Below are positions 43,171 through 52,133 of a stretch of DNA of 64,000 nucleotides, in pieces; the first letter of the stretch is position 1, and every line of letters begins with the position of its first letter. Under the pieces are notes generated by a model, which worked only from the letters and a program-made list of their open reading frames with translations, was not told where the DNA came from and ran no database searches. The stretch is from Nostoc sp. ATCC 53789 (lineage in GTDB: Bacteria; Cyanobacteriota; Cyanobacteriia; Cyanobacteriales; Nostocaceae), in the NCBI RefSeq assembly GCF_009873495.1, contig NZ_CP046703.1:5918501-5982500 (forward strand), in the 5' to 3' direction. The translations under genes and the position numbers were made by a program.

Positions 43171-43646
43171 CCTAAAAATTAGATAGCAATATACTTATCA
43201 GGAGTGTGTTAGAAATTTATGCCGATAGTTAACATTATTTTTAAGCCCATTGCTACGCGTCTATAGCGCACTAAAGTTCATTTAAGCATTTATTGTTTCT
43301 CTGTGTATCTACCCTCTGTGCCTTGTTCCAAAAACAAAAATTTATAGCTTTAACCCAAGCGTATTAGTCTATAGGGATTCTCGATGTGAAATACAGCCAG
43401 TGGTTCATAAGGACAGACAGCCATGCTGTTACAGCAACAGGACTTACGTAATAAAATAGCCCAAACCTTTATTCTTCGGTAGAGGCAATTCATGTAGACG
43501 CAAAGCGTCTTCCCGCAGGGTATTGCCTCTACCGCGTGTAGTTTTGCGTAAGTCCTAATCAAAATGGAAATCGCTATATACAGTACCTTATAAATTAGGA
43601 ATACAATCTCCACAAACTAGGGTAAATGTTCAAGGAAAACCGAAAC
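43171..43646. other. intergenic region holding a MITE-like element
   Basis: No gene is seen apart from the 118 bp element at 43439-43556. The rest is AT-rich, with short repeat pieces such as CTCTGTGTATCTACCCTCTGTG. The lipoprotein promoter is expected at about 43560-43640. Confidence 0.5.
43439..43556. mobile_element. 118 bp MITE-like palindromic element
   Basis: The ends AGGACTTACGTA (43439-43450) and TGCGTAAGTCCT (43545-43556) are inverted repeats with one mismatch. Inside, GGTAGAGGCAAT (about 43481) pairs with ATTGCCTCTACC (about 43521-43533) and encloses GACGC-AAA-GCGTC. The nested symmetry and lack of coding capacity fit a miniature inverted-repeat element. The TGCGTAAGTCCTG end also occurs at about 40205-40217. 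No clear target duplication was found. Confidence 0.65.
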
Positions 43647-43889
43647 ATGAGCATAAAAATCTTCAGAAGCATCTTTGCTGCTGTCAACTTAGCGCTAATT
43701 TCTGGAGGATTAGTTAGTTGTGCTGTTGAAGTACCACAGCCACTTGCACCAACTGAGCAACAAAAACCAGTTCTGCAACCTAACCAGAACGACAATGATG
43801 ATGGCGATCGCAAAAATCGCAAAGATGATGATGATGATGGTGATCGCAAAAATCGCAAAGACGATGACGATAAAGAAGATAACGACTAA
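43647..43889 (+). CDS. small lipoprotein with charged repeats
   Basis: ATG at 43647 (MSIKIFRS) is more likely than the one at 43626, because it puts a standard lipoprotein signal at the N-terminus. The signal is a basic start, then FAAVNLALISGGLVSC with the lipobox LVSC. The mature part is proline-rich (VPQPLAPTEQQ) and then carries two copies of DDGDRKNRKDDDD, an alternating acidic/basic repeat that could bind cations. It is 80 aa long and of unknown function. It lies 34 bases before the M24 peptidase gene. Confidence 0.65.
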   Translation: MSIKIFRSIFAAVNLALISGGLVSCAVEVPQPLAPTEQQKPVLQPNQNDNDDGDRKNRKDDDDDGDRKNRKDDDDKEDND

Positions 43890-43923
43890 ATAAAGGCAAA
43901 ACTATAACCTGAAGTTTCCATTT

Positions 43924-45306
43924 ATGCTTATCCCACAAACTTCTACTTCCCTCGCCGATTGTTTACGCCTCCGACGGCAAAAATTAGCAAACCTCATTAA
44001 GTTTCCCGTAATTCTGTGGTCAGGTAGCAACAGTCCCCGCAACTTTCCAGCAAATCCCTTTCCATTTCGCGCTAACAGTCATTTCCTATATTTTGCCGGA
44101 CTACCATTATCAAATGCGGCAATTCGTTTAGAAGGGGGCAAGCTAGAACTATTTATGGACGATCCATCACCTAGTAGCACCCTTTGGCATGGAGAAATGC
44201 CAACGTGCAATGAAATAGCCCAGAAGATTGGGGCAGATATGGCTCGACCAATGGCAGAATTAGAGTCTTGGGTGGAAGATGCTGTCACACTTGCTGTACA
44301 AGATGCAGCGACATGGACGCAACAATCACAGCTATTAAATAGATGGGTTTTACCCCAAAGTCCTCCCCAAGGAATTGACTTAGATTTAGCTAAAGCGATC
44401 GCTTCTATCCGCCTCACTCACGATGAAGCTGCATTAACCGAGTTGCGAAAAGCTGCTGCTGTCACTGTTGAAGCACACAAAGCTGGGATGGCAGCAACAC
44501 CTCAAGCCAAACTAGAAGCAGAAGTTCGCGCCGCGATGGAAGGGGTAATTATTGCCCACAATATGACCACCTCTTACAACAGTATTGTCACCGTTCACGG
44601 CGAAGTTTTGCATAACGAACACTATCACCACCCCTTGCAACCAGGTGATTTACTGCTTGCCGATGTTGGCGCTGAAACTGAGATGGGTTGGGCAGGTGAT
44701 GTCACTCGTACATGGCCAGTTTCCGGTAAGTTTTCATCTACCCAGAGAGATATTTATAATGTAGTGCTGGCGGCTCATGATGCTTGCATTGCCAAAATAC
44801 AGCCTGGTGTAGAGTATGAGGATATTCATCTATTAGCTGCCACTGTTATAGCTGAAGGTTTAGTAGAGTTAGGCATTTTCCAAGGGAATCCCCAATATTT
44901 AGTAGAGATGGATGCCCACGCGCTGTTTTTCCCTCATGGTATCGGTCATCTACTGGGTTTAGATGTCCATGATATGGAAGATTTGGGAGATTTAGCAGGG
45001 TATGAAGAAGGACGCAAAAGGAGTGATCGCTTTGGCTTAAGCTACCTCCGTTTAAATCGTCCCCTGCGTCCAGGAATGTTAGTTACAATTGAGCCTGGTT
45101 TTTATCAAGTGCCAGCAATTTTAAATGATGCCAATGTTCGCTCAAAATATCAGAATGTGGTGAACTGGCAGCGTTTATCTGAATTTGCCGATGTGCGCGG
45201 AATCCGCATCGAAGATGATGTTTTAGTTACGGCAGAAGGTAGCGAAGTTTTAACAGCTGCATTACCGAATGATGCTGATACTATAGAAAATTTAGTAGGT
45301 CGTTAA
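43924..45306 (+). CDS. M24B aminopeptidase P family protein
   Basis: This 460 aa protein has the aminopeptidase P N-terminal domain (FRANSHFLYFAGLP) and the pita-bread catalytic domain. The five metal ligands are in DVGAETEMGWAGDVTRTWPV (two Asp), HGIGHLLGLDVHD (His), TIEPGFYQVP (Glu) and GIRIEDDVLVT (Glu). It removes N-terminal residues that precede proline. The usual length of the family is 430-460 residues. It is probably cytoplasmic. Confidence 0.9.
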   Translation: MLIPQTSTSLADCLRLRRQKLANLIKFPVILWSGSNSPRNFPANPFPFRANSHFLYFAGLPLSNAAIRLEGGKLELFMDDPSPSSTLWHGEMPTCNEIAQKIGADMARPMAELESWVEDAVTLAVQDAATWTQQSQLLNRWVLPQSPPQGIDLDLAKAIASIRLTHDEAALTELRKAAAVTVEAHKAGMAATPQAKLEAEVRAAMEGVIIAHNMTTSYNSIVTVHGEVLHNEHYHHPLQPGDLLLADVGAETEMGWAGDVTRTWPVSGKFSSTQRDIYNVVLAAHDACIAKIQPGVEYEDIHLLAATVIAEGLVELGIFQGNPQYLVEMDAHALFFPHGIGHLLGLDVHDMEDLGDLAGYEEGRKRSDRFGLSYLRLNRPLRPGMLVTIEPGFYQVPAILNDANVRSKYQNVVNWQRLSEFADVRGIRIEDDVLVTAEGSEVLTAALPNDADTIENLVGR

Positions 45307-45350
45307 TCTAGCCTTTAAAAGTGGTAAAAATTTTGGTCAATAACTCTTTA

Positions 45351-45416
45351 CTCTGTGTTCTCTGCGCCTCTGTGGTTCAAAAAATTGTAAACCGCAGAGT
45401 CACAGAGAGCGCTGAG
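45351..45416. repeat. dispersed palindromic repeat, second copy of the 131-197 type
   Basis: CTCTGTGTTCTCTGCGCCTCTGTGGTT (two overlapping parts) is followed after a short AT loop by AACCGCAGAGTCACAGAGAG. Arm sequences and order match the copy at 131-197. Confidence 0.65.
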
Positions 45417-45902
45417 AAAAAATAAGAGATTTTACGAGTCACCTTGAAAGGGCTAGTCGCTAATCTGTCCATAATGCTTTGTTAAGTCAGGATGTTACGT
45501 TACCTAATGATAAAAAACCCTATAGGATTAATGCTCAACGGAGTTATTGTCAGCTTCGGAATATTGCCATTACCCCTCTGAATTCATGCACTCTTTCGTT
45601 CAAAATTCATTCTGTTAGCGGTAGCGGGGCGTTTAGCCCATTCTGGCTACTGACTCCTGAATTCTGTTTCGATAATGAGATAATTTTAATATTTTATAGA
45701 ATATATAGCAATACAGTTCAGATAAGCCCAAAACACTTGTAGAGACAGCGATTTATCGCGTTTCAAAACCCACAATTTTGTATAGCGCTTAACCGCTTAA
45801 CCCAAGGATATTGGAATATATAGATATTAAATTACAAACTTTTCTCGTAAGCTATTAGATATACATTTATTAGTAACGTAATACTCTTAATTACAATTAA
45901 AA

Positions 45903-45933
45903 AAATCGACCTTACTGTTAATAAAGTCGATTT
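45903..45933 (-). terminator. terminator behind the ABC exporter gene
   Basis: On the minus strand AAATCGACTTTA and TAAGGTCGATTT form a 12-bp stem with one wobble and a 7-base loop, followed by TTTTAATT. It lies 54 bases behind the gene that ends at 45987. Confidence 0.75.
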
Positions 45934-45986
45934 AATCAAGCGGATTAATTCATGGAGTCAACCTGAAATCCAAAATATTATGTTCC

Positions 45987-47807
45987 CTAACTTAGGAGTT
46001 CTCCTGTTTCTTGTAGGGAGTGTAAGCGGCGGTAAATGCCTTCTTGATGTAAGAGTTCATCGTGGCTACCGACTTCTACAATCTTTCCTTGCTCCAAAAC
46101 TACAATTTTATCTGCTTCTCGCACTGTACTTAAACGGTGGGCAATCACAATAGTGGTGCAAGTACCCTGAATCGATCGCATCGCTAGCTGAATTGAACGC
46201 TCAGATTCATAATCTAAGCTAGAAGTGGCTTCGTCAAAAATCAGCACATCTGGTTCCACTAGCAACGCTCTCGCAATTCCTAACCGTTGTCTTTGTCCTC
46301 CAGATAATCTGACACCTCGTTCACCCACAACGGTGTAATAACCTTGGGGTAAGTGTTGCACTACTTCATCGACTCTGGCAATTCTACAGGCTTCCTTAAC
46401 CTGCTCTAAACTGGCATCCCGCCTGCCATAGGTGAGGTTATCCAAGATAGTACCGTTGAAAACGTCTACTTCTTGGTGAACGATCGCTAGCCTTCGTCTA
46501 TACTTACCCACATTTAAAGTGCTAATATCTTGACCATCAATCAGAATTTGACCTTTTTGAGGTTCAAAATATCGCAACAGCAATTTAACTAGAGTAGACT
46601 TACCAGAACCAGAACGCCCAACTAATGCCACTGTTTGATATGGCTCAATCAACAAGTTAATATCTTGCAAAACTTGACGGTTGGCATCATATCCAAAACT
46701 GACGTGGGACAACTCAACTTTTCCAGTAAATTTATAGGGTAATTCTGTCTGGTTGCTCTCTTCTAAAAGACTAGCTGAATCAGATGGAATTGGCTCTTGG
46801 AGAAATTCGTGAAACCGCAGCATAGAAGAATAACGACGGGCAAAAAGTTCTCCCAATGTGCTAATAGGTTCTAATTCGGCATAAGCCATGCTAGAAAGAG
46901 TTAATGTCATGACAAAATGACCAAGAGAAATTCTACCGTCTACTGTTGCTGCTAAAGTCAAACCCAGGATAGTAAAAACGCAAAACTGAATTACAGTCCT
47001 TTGCCAAGTAGCCAGTTTCACATAACCTTTGTGAACGCGATACTCAACCACCATTAGCTCACGATCCAAACGTTGTTTTTGCCGCTTTAGTTCATGAGCT
47101 TCAGTAGCAAATGCTTTTACCGTTTTTATGTTGGTGATTAGTTCAGAATTACGACTTTCCGTATCTTCTGAATATTTATCCAGAATAGTTTCATGCCAAA
47201 TCAGATGCTTTAAATCCTTCAAGCTAAAGCCAAGAATAACTACAAAGGAAATCAAATATAAAATCGCAATTCGCCACTCAATCACCAAGATAAACAAGAA
47301 AATTCCCAGTACCCGGACTAGTTTAGGAATTAATTGTCCGGCAACTTCAGGGTACGTAAAAGTGTGGTTAGAAATACCTCTTGCTATTCTTCCAGCAATT
47401 CTTCCTGGGTTATTTTCATCATAAAATTCTAGTGGGAGAGTGAGAATTTTTTCTACGGCTGTTTGGGCTTTCTGGCGACGCAACCTTAAGGATATATCCC
47501 AGTGAAACCAATGGGTTAACCAAGGTTGGGTTGGCGCTTTGACTACGGTGACAACGAAAACTAAACCCAGTAATACACCCAAAGATAGAGTTTTATTAAT
47601 AGGGTAATTAGTGATGTCAGAAAAAGTTGCGATCGCACTTTGAAGTGGTTTATCCAAAGGTTGATTAGACAAAACGTTTAAAATCTGCCCAATCGCATAA
47701 GGAACAACCAAATCAATAATTTCGTAAATGCTAGATGCTGTAATACTAAAAAGACTCAGCTTCCAGTCAGAGCGAAAGTAATTGACAATATCTTGAAATT
47801 TGGCCAT
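45987..47807 (-). CDS. ABC exporter, ATPase and permease in one chain
   Basis: ATG at 47807 (MAKFQDIV) is preferred over the GTG at 47816. The 606 aa half-transporter has five to six membrane helices in residues 15-310. The ATPase has Walker A VGRSGSGKSTLVKLLL, the signature RLSGGQRQRLGIARALL, Walker B VLIFDEATSSLD and the H-loop IAHRLS. There is no N-terminal C39 peptidase domain, so it is not a double-glycine peptide processor. The transported substrate is unknown (lipid or drug type). It is a single gene with its own terminator. Confidence 0.88.
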   Translation of the reverse strand: MAKFQDIVNYFRSDWKLSLFSITASSIYEIIDLVVPYAIGQILNVLSNQPLDKPLQSAIATFSDITNYPINKTLSLGVLLGLVFVVTVVKAPTQPWLTHWFHWDISLRLRRQKAQTAVEKILTLPLEFYDENNPGRIAGRIARGISNHTFTYPEVAGQLIPKLVRVLGIFLFILVIEWRIAILYLISFVVILGFSLKDLKHLIWHETILDKYSEDTESRNSELITNIKTVKAFATEAHELKRQKQRLDRELMVVEYRVHKGYVKLATWQRTVIQFCVFTILGLTLAATVDGRISLGHFVMTLTLSSMAYAELEPISTLGELFARRYSSMLRFHEFLQEPIPSDSASLLEESNQTELPYKFTGKVELSHVSFGYDANRQVLQDINLLIEPYQTVALVGRSGSGKSTLVKLLLRYFEPQKGQILIDGQDISTLNVGKYRRRLAIVHQEVDVFNGTILDNLTYGRRDASLEQVKEACRIARVDEVVQHLPQGYYTVVGERGVRLSGGQRQRLGIARALLVEPDVLIFDEATSSLDYESERSIQLAMRSIQGTCTTIVIAHRLSTVREADKIVVLEQGKIVEVGSHDELLHQEGIYRRLHSLQETGELLS

Positions 47808-47895
47808 GATGCACACCGTCCAAGAGCGCGATCGTAAACTTGGAATTTATATACTACAAGCGTATTACAAAGTAGTCAAGGGCTATAGATTTAAA

Positions 47896-48702
47896 TCACT
47901 CCTTTGGAGTAGTAAGCATTTGTGCTGCGATAAATTCTAGGCGATAGCGATAGAGAGCAACTGGTTGAGAATTAGCTTTAAAGTAATCTGGATCTTGGGG
48001 TGAAAGATAGACAGCAGTAACTTGATCTGCCTCAATTGCCGGATTAGCTGTTGGAAGTTTATGATAAGCAGTGGTAGATTCTACAGAGTTTAAATAGGGG
48101 CGTGAACCACCTTTGAATAATTGTTGAAACACTTCTGTGGTAATGAACTTGCCATCAGGAAGAGTTTCTGTAGCTCGTGCAGTCACAATGGAAACTAGTT
48201 GGCGACTGCTACGCAGGAATGTAATCTGACGATTAGGTGAATCTGGATCTACTTTGACTGATAACACTGCTTCATCCCCTAAATAAGCCCGTGCCAAATT
48301 CAAACTATTAAACGCTCTATCTGCCACCAAACTTGGGGATTTGTAATCTATCTGAGGAAATATTTTTAACCTAGAAACATCTGGTTGTTCTTTCACAAAT
48401 CTTACTACAAAACTCACAGGCTGATTTAATTGTCGGCGATTACCTTCAAACCCTGGAGTTACGATATCTGGTGCTAAAGGTGCAGCTAAATCTACTAAAG
48501 TACTGGTAACTTGCCAATCACCAGCCATCCATTCAGGGTAAACCAAATCACCCGAAGCCGATTGCACTGAAGTTAGTTTTTCCCACTGAGGAAAATTTGC
48601 TAACCGTTCAGATAACTCTCCTGCTTTAGCTTCTCCACTCCATAGGAGGAAAAAAGCAATTAAGCAAAAACTCCAAATCGCTTTTATAAAAAACATTAGC
48701 AA
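47896..48702 (-). CDS. exported DUF6816-like protein
   Basis: This 268 aa protein has a signal peptide (about residues 5-27, FIKAIWSFCLIAFFLLWSGEAKA with an AKA cleavage site). The mature domain contains the conserved YPEWMAGDWQVTSTLVDLAAPLAPDIVTPGFEGNRR segment, shared by cyanobacterial proteins and by plant thylakoid lumen proteins. It is probably located in the lumen or periplasm. Assignment to DUF6816 is from memory and moderately certain. No function is known. Confidence 0.65.
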   Translation of the reverse strand: MLMFFIKAIWSFCLIAFFLLWSGEAKAGELSERLANFPQWEKLTSVQSASGDLVYPEWMAGDWQVTSTLVDLAAPLAPDIVTPGFEGNRRQLNQPVSFVVRFVKEQPDVSRLKIFPQIDYKSPSLVADRAFNSLNLARAYLGDEAVLSVKVDPDSPNRQITFLRSSRQLVSIVTARATETLPDGKFITTEVFQQLFKGGSRPYLNSVESTTAYHKLPTANPAIEADQVTAVYLSPQDPDYFKANSQPVALYRYRLEFIAAQMLTTPKE

Positions 48703-48836
48703 TTTTATATTTTAACGTTTATTATTTATTGATTAAAAATTAATTTATAGTATAGTATCGACTCTTATTGATTTTTCGTGAGAGCGCCTCAAGGCGGTCT
48801 TATAATGTCAATAATACTATTCTCCTCTCACAATTG

Positions 48837-49235
48837 TTATAGCTGAAATGGATTCAATGTATAAATATCACAACCCTCAAAATCCTTAATATTTCTAGGA
48901 ACAAGAGTCATAGAATGTATTTTGGCTGTTGCTGCAATAAGTATATCAGCTTGCGAACGTGGTTTACCTTGAGTCCTCAAAAAGCCTCTCAATTCACCCG
49001 AATACTTGGCAATTTCTGAGGTGATAGGGAAAATTTGACAGTGAGTTGTAAGAAAGTTTTCAAACCAGTTTTGGATTCTAGAATTAGGCTTCGCTGTTAA
49101 ACCATAATAAATTTCCTCAATTGTAATAACACTTAAGTTAATAGATGTCACAGTGCCGCTCCATGTTATCACTCCTGGATTTGGAATCGGACGAGTCAGC
49201 TCACTGATAATATTAGTGTCACAAAGATTACTCAT
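48837..49235 (-). CDS. PIN-domain toxin, VapC type
   Basis: This 132 aa protein has the acidic PIN residues in CDTNIISEL (Asp6), TIEEIYYGL (Glu), SQADILIAATA (Asp) and RNIKDFEGCDI (Asp), so the RNase site looks intact. VapC toxins cut tRNA or other RNA when not held by an antitoxin. Its ATG overlaps the stop of the upstream gene as ATGAGTAA, the usual antitoxin-toxin coupling. That upstream gene carries a premature stop. Confidence 0.88.
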   Translation of the reverse strand: MSNLCDTNIISELTRPIPNPGVITWSGTVTSINLSVITIEEIYYGLTAKPNSRIQNWFENFLTTHCQIFPITSEIAKYSGELRGFLRTQGKPRSQADILIAATAKIHSMTLVPRNIKDFEGCDIYTLNPFQL

Positions 49236-49509
49236 CTTTGTCTTCAGTAAAAGGATTATTACGGTCGCTTCGTAATGGTATGTCTAAGCTATAATCTTCT
49301 TCAGTACATAACTGCTGAAGTTCTTTAAAGACTTGAGCAAGAGATATTTTCGTAGCTTTTTGTCACCAGTTTAAAAATTCTTGAAAAAGCTCAGGATCTA
49401 GAATTGCGGCCACCAATTCCTCTTCAGTATAGATTAGCTGAGGTTCTTGACTAGTCGCATTAATTATTGAGTGTAGCTGTTTTTGGGCTTCATCAAGTGT
49501 CCATTTCAT
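49228..49509 (-). pseudogene. antitoxin-like gene with an in-frame TGA
   Basis: The frame starts at ATG 49509 (MKWTLDEAQKQLHSIIN), runs 48 codons to a TGA at 49363-49365, and continues in the same frame for 44 more codons (QKATKISLAQVFKELQQ... ending TEDKDE) to a TAA that overlaps the toxin start. The full length would be 93 residues, typical of an antitoxin, and the order fits. CGA to TGA is one transition and would restore an arginine. The N-terminal half, which usually binds DNA, can still be made, but the C-terminal toxin-binding part cannot unless there is readthrough or reinitiation. Confidence 0.75.
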
Positions 49510-49804
49510 TCTACAAATCTCCAATATTTGGAAACATTTCATATAGAGACTTTTTTCAATTTAGCTTATTTCCCCAAATTATTACGAGTGTATAATTTAG
49601 TCAAATTTGTAATTCTACTTCATATCATTACAATTCTATCGAACTAATTCAGCTTGGACATCAACGCAGCTGGAAATTGCTAGCATGATAAGAAAATTGG
49701 TATAACAAAGGTTGGTTATTTACAGTTTTTTCCATTAAGGAACTGCGTAAACATCTTTTGATTTACGAACTATCCGCAGTTTTCAACATACCAATGATTA
49801 AACA

Positions 49805-50209
49805 TTAAATTTCTGCTGGTAAAGGTTGCCAAATTTCCCCATACTGTTCTTTCAAAGCCAACCAAGTTTCTACCTGACCGGGTTCATATTCCCCTGGTTT
49901 ACCCCATTGTAAAAATAGGCTCAAAGCAGATTCTTGTTTCTCATCTAAAAAGCGAATTGCATAGGTAGTAAAGTTACCTCTTTTTGCCTCACCAGTTTCA
50001 AATTTCACCTGAGTGATTTTGTCCATATTCAAGTGAAACTCAAAGCCTTCTGTGTGCATATTCGCATACTTACCTTTAGGCAATTCTGCATAAAATAACT
50101 TTTCTACTTTGCCTCGTGCTTCTAATACAGCAGCACTGCTAGTAACAATTAAACGCAAAGTTCCCAAAGTCTCGCAAGCTGCTAAAAATTCTTTCAAAGT
50201 AGTACTCAT
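49805..50209 (-). CDS. ChuX/HutX-like heme-related protein
   Basis: This 134 aa protein fits the ChuX/HutX fold family (FYAELPKGKYANMHTEGFEFHLNMDKI and ALSLFLQWGKPGEYEPGQVETWLALKEQYG, in parts). Proteobacterial members carry heme after uptake. Cyanobacterial members are found without heme uptake genes and may bind another tetrapyrrole. It is a single gene behind an STRR-like spacer. Confidence 0.65.
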   Translation of the reverse strand: MSTTLKEFLAACETLGTLRLIVTSSAAVLEARGKVEKLFYAELPKGKYANMHTEGFEFHLNMDKITQVKFETGEAKRGNFTTYAIRFLDEKQESALSLFLQWGKPGEYEPGQVETWLALKEQYGEIWQPLPAEI

Positions 50210-50234
50210 AAATTATTCTCCTTTCTTAGTTTTT

Positions 50235-50269
50235 TGACTAATGACTAAATGACCAATGACCAATGACTA
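50235..50269. repeat. STRR heptamer tract (TGACCAA type)
   Basis: Five tandem units, TGACTAA, TGACTAAA, TGACCAA, TGACCAA and TGACTAT, are the complement of TTGGTCA. This is a short tandemly repeated sequence class known from heterocystous cyanobacteria. It overlaps the last bases of phoH. Confidence 0.8.
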
Positions 50270-51220
50270 TTTTTCGTATTGTTCATAAGCAGCGACAATA
50301 CGCTGAACTAGAGGATGGCGCACGACATCTTTTTGGGAAAATTCGCAAAAGGCAATACCTTCAACGTGTTTTAAAATTTGTAAAGCCACTCCTAAACCTG
50401 ATTGTTGGTGAAGTGGTAAATCAGTTTGTGTCATATCGCCTGTAATCACCATCCGCGAACGGAAGCCCAAACGAGTCAAAACCATTTTCATCTGAGCGGG
50501 TGTAGTATTTTGAGCCTCATCGACAATGATAAAGGCGTTATTGAGGGTGCGTCCCCGCATATAGGCAAGTGGCGCGACTTCAATCACACCGCGTTCCATT
50601 AAACTGGGTACTTTTTCTGGGTCGATGAATTCATAAATAGCATCGTAAAGTGGGCGAAGATAGGGATTAACTTTCTGCTGTAAGTCTCCAGGTAAAAAAC
50701 CAAGTTTTTCACCGGCTTCGACGGCAGGGCGAGTTAAAATCAGCTTTTCAACTTGATTAGCCAAGAGTGCTTGTACTGCGACAACAACGGCGAGATAAGT
50801 TTTGCCAGTACCAGCAGGCCCAATCCCAAAGGTGAGATCGCGCCTACGGAGTGCGTCGATATATTGACGCTGGCGGAAGGTTTTAGCACGGACTTCTTCG
50901 CCCCGGCGACTTTTGGCAAGGACATCTCGCTGTAAATCTTGCAGTTCCCCTTGCCGATCGCTATCTATGGCTTGACGGGCTGTTAAAATATCGGCACTGG
51001 TGATGGTATTGCCTTTAATCCAGAGTTCTTCAAGCGATCGCACCAATCGAGAAGCCAGATCAATTTGCTCTTGAGTACCAGAAATCACTAATTCCTGTCC
51101 GCGTAGCACTAAATTGGCTCCTGTTTGCCGAGATAGGATTTTGAGATTTTCTTCTCCATCTCCCCCAAGAGCGATCGCACTGGAAACGTTCGGCAGCTGA
51201 ATTGTGAAAGCACCTGCCAT
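50267..51220 (-). CDS. phoH: PhoH family ATPase
   Basis: ATG at 51220 (MAGAFTIQLPNVSSAIAL) is preferred over a TTG at 51256, giving 317 aa. The N-terminal part has a KH-like region. The PhoH ATPase domain has Walker A IGPAGTGKTYLAV, TRPAVEAGEKLGFLPGD, Walker B FIIVDEAQNTTP and the TGDMTQTDLP motif. PhoH-like proteins are RNA-linked ATPases, and the neighbours (KH protein, S16, Ffh) support a role in RNA or ribosome biology. Confidence 0.9.
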   Translation of the reverse strand: MAGAFTIQLPNVSSAIALGGDGEENLKILSRQTGANLVLRGQELVISGTQEQIDLASRLVRSLEELWIKGNTITSADILTARQAIDSDRQGELQDLQRDVLAKSRRGEEVRAKTFRQRQYIDALRRRDLTFGIGPAGTGKTYLAVVVAVQALLANQVEKLILTRPAVEAGEKLGFLPGDLQQKVNPYLRPLYDAIYEFIDPEKVPSLMERGVIEVAPLAYMRGRTLNNAFIIVDEAQNTTPAQMKMVLTRLGFRSRMVITGDMTQTDLPLHQQSGLGVALQILKHVEGIAFCEFSQKDVVRHPLVQRIVAAYEQYEK

Positions 51221-51475
51221 AGTATTTTTTAATTCGTAAGGATCTATTTTTGACAAAGGTTAATATTTTTTCGCTAAAAACGAAATTACGCTTTTTACTT
51301 ACATTTTAGAAAAATATTTGCAACAAATGAATCGGCCGTAGAGGCGTAAATCTGTACGTCCCTAGTTCTAAATAGTTCAAAAAAATATCCAAAAATCTTT
51401 TTGCTACTTTCTATCTTTACAAAAATTCTGAGCGGAGGTAACTACAACCGCTCAGATTTGCTCTCTAGTTTTAAC

Positions 51476-51910
51476 CTAGCGGAGGCGGGGTTTAACAATG
51501 GGTTTAGGCCCATCATTTCCACGCGGTTCTCTTCTAGTTGGCGGTGGCGATCGCTCTTCTGTGTCTTCATCAAAAGACATACCTTCGCGGCCCGGAGTGG
51601 TACTGCCGTAGATATCCAGGTATGCTGATTGCCCAGCTGCGGCTGCGGCTGCGGCAATTACTGTACGAATCGCCTGAATATTGCGTCCCCCTCGACCAAA
51701 CACTTTCCCTTTATCTGTGCTTTCAAAGGCGATGCGAACCCAAACCCGGTTGAGGGCCTGAGAAATTTCACAATCGACACTTAAAGTCTCTGGAGATTCC
51801 AAAAATGGCTGCACCAAAAACCGAACCAGATCAACATAGTTGGGACTGGCTGTTGGCAATTTTGTTCCGAAATTATGATGCGGCTGTTGCACTGACCTGT
51901 TCAAAAACAT
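51476..51910 (-). CDS. KH-domain RNA-binding protein (KhpA-like)
   Basis: This 144 aa protein has a KH domain at about residues 24-100, with the GRGGRNIQAIRTVIAAAAAAAG helix-turn-helix loop and LVRFLVQPFLESPETLSVDCE in front. The C-terminus is disordered and charged (ERSPPPTRREPRGNDGPKP). It follows rpsP, the usual place for KhpA/YlqC. The start overlaps the rpsP end by 38 bases in another frame. A later start would cut into the KH fold region, so the overlap is likely real. Confidence 0.85.
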   Translation of the reverse strand: MFLNRSVQQPHHNFGTKLPTASPNYVDLVRFLVQPFLESPETLSVDCEISQALNRVWVRIAFESTDKGKVFGRGGRNIQAIRTVIAAAAAAAGQSAYLDIYGSTTPGREGMSFDEDTEERSPPPTRREPRGNDGPKPIVKPRLR

Positions 51911-52133
51911 TAGCTTTTACTAGAATGCGACGTACGGTGTCAGTGGGTTGAGCGCCTTGTTGTAGTCGCTTGACGATACCGGGAACGTCTAATCGCACTT
52001 CATCAGTTCTGGGGTTATAAAATCCCAATTCTTCTAGGGGACGGCCATCACGGCGAGCGAGGTTGTTAATGGCGACAATGCGGTAACTTGCTTCCCGTTT
52101 TTTACCGAATCGCTTCAAGCGCAGTTTGATCAT
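51873..52133 (-). CDS. rpsP: 30S ribosomal protein S16
   Basis: This 86 aa protein has the S16 start MIKLRLKRFGKKREASYRIVAINNLARRDGR (in parts), then EELGFYNPRTDEVRLDVPGIVKRLQQGAQPTDTVRRIL. It belongs to the assembly core of the small subunit. It lies between ffh and the KH protein gene on the same strand. Confidence 0.96.
   Translation of the reverse strand: MIKLRLKRFGKKREASYRIVAINNLARRDGRPLEELGFYNPRTDEVRLDVPGIVKRLQQGAQPTDTVRRILVKANVFEQVSATAAS

Larger units (their letters stand above)
45307..45986. other. 680 bp convergent intergenic region, no gene supported
   Basis: It contains the CTCTGCGGTT-type repeat at 45351-45416. It also has a GAATTCATGC...GACTCCTGAATTCTG segment (about 45580-45668) also seen near 56335-56360, a decayed GAGACGCGATTTATCGCG palindrome at about 45739-45762, and a terminator at 45903-45933. 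An open frame at 45479-45742 runs across these repeats and is not taken as a gene. Confidence 0.6.

Noticed and set aside
45479..45742. 87-codon open frame on the plus strand
   Set aside because: It runs through dispersed repeat fragments and has no protein-like conservation signal or ribosome binding site.
45987..47816. ABC exporter as the transporter of the double-glycine peptides
   Set aside because: It lacks an N-terminal C39 peptidase domain, is 9 kb away, and has its own terminator.
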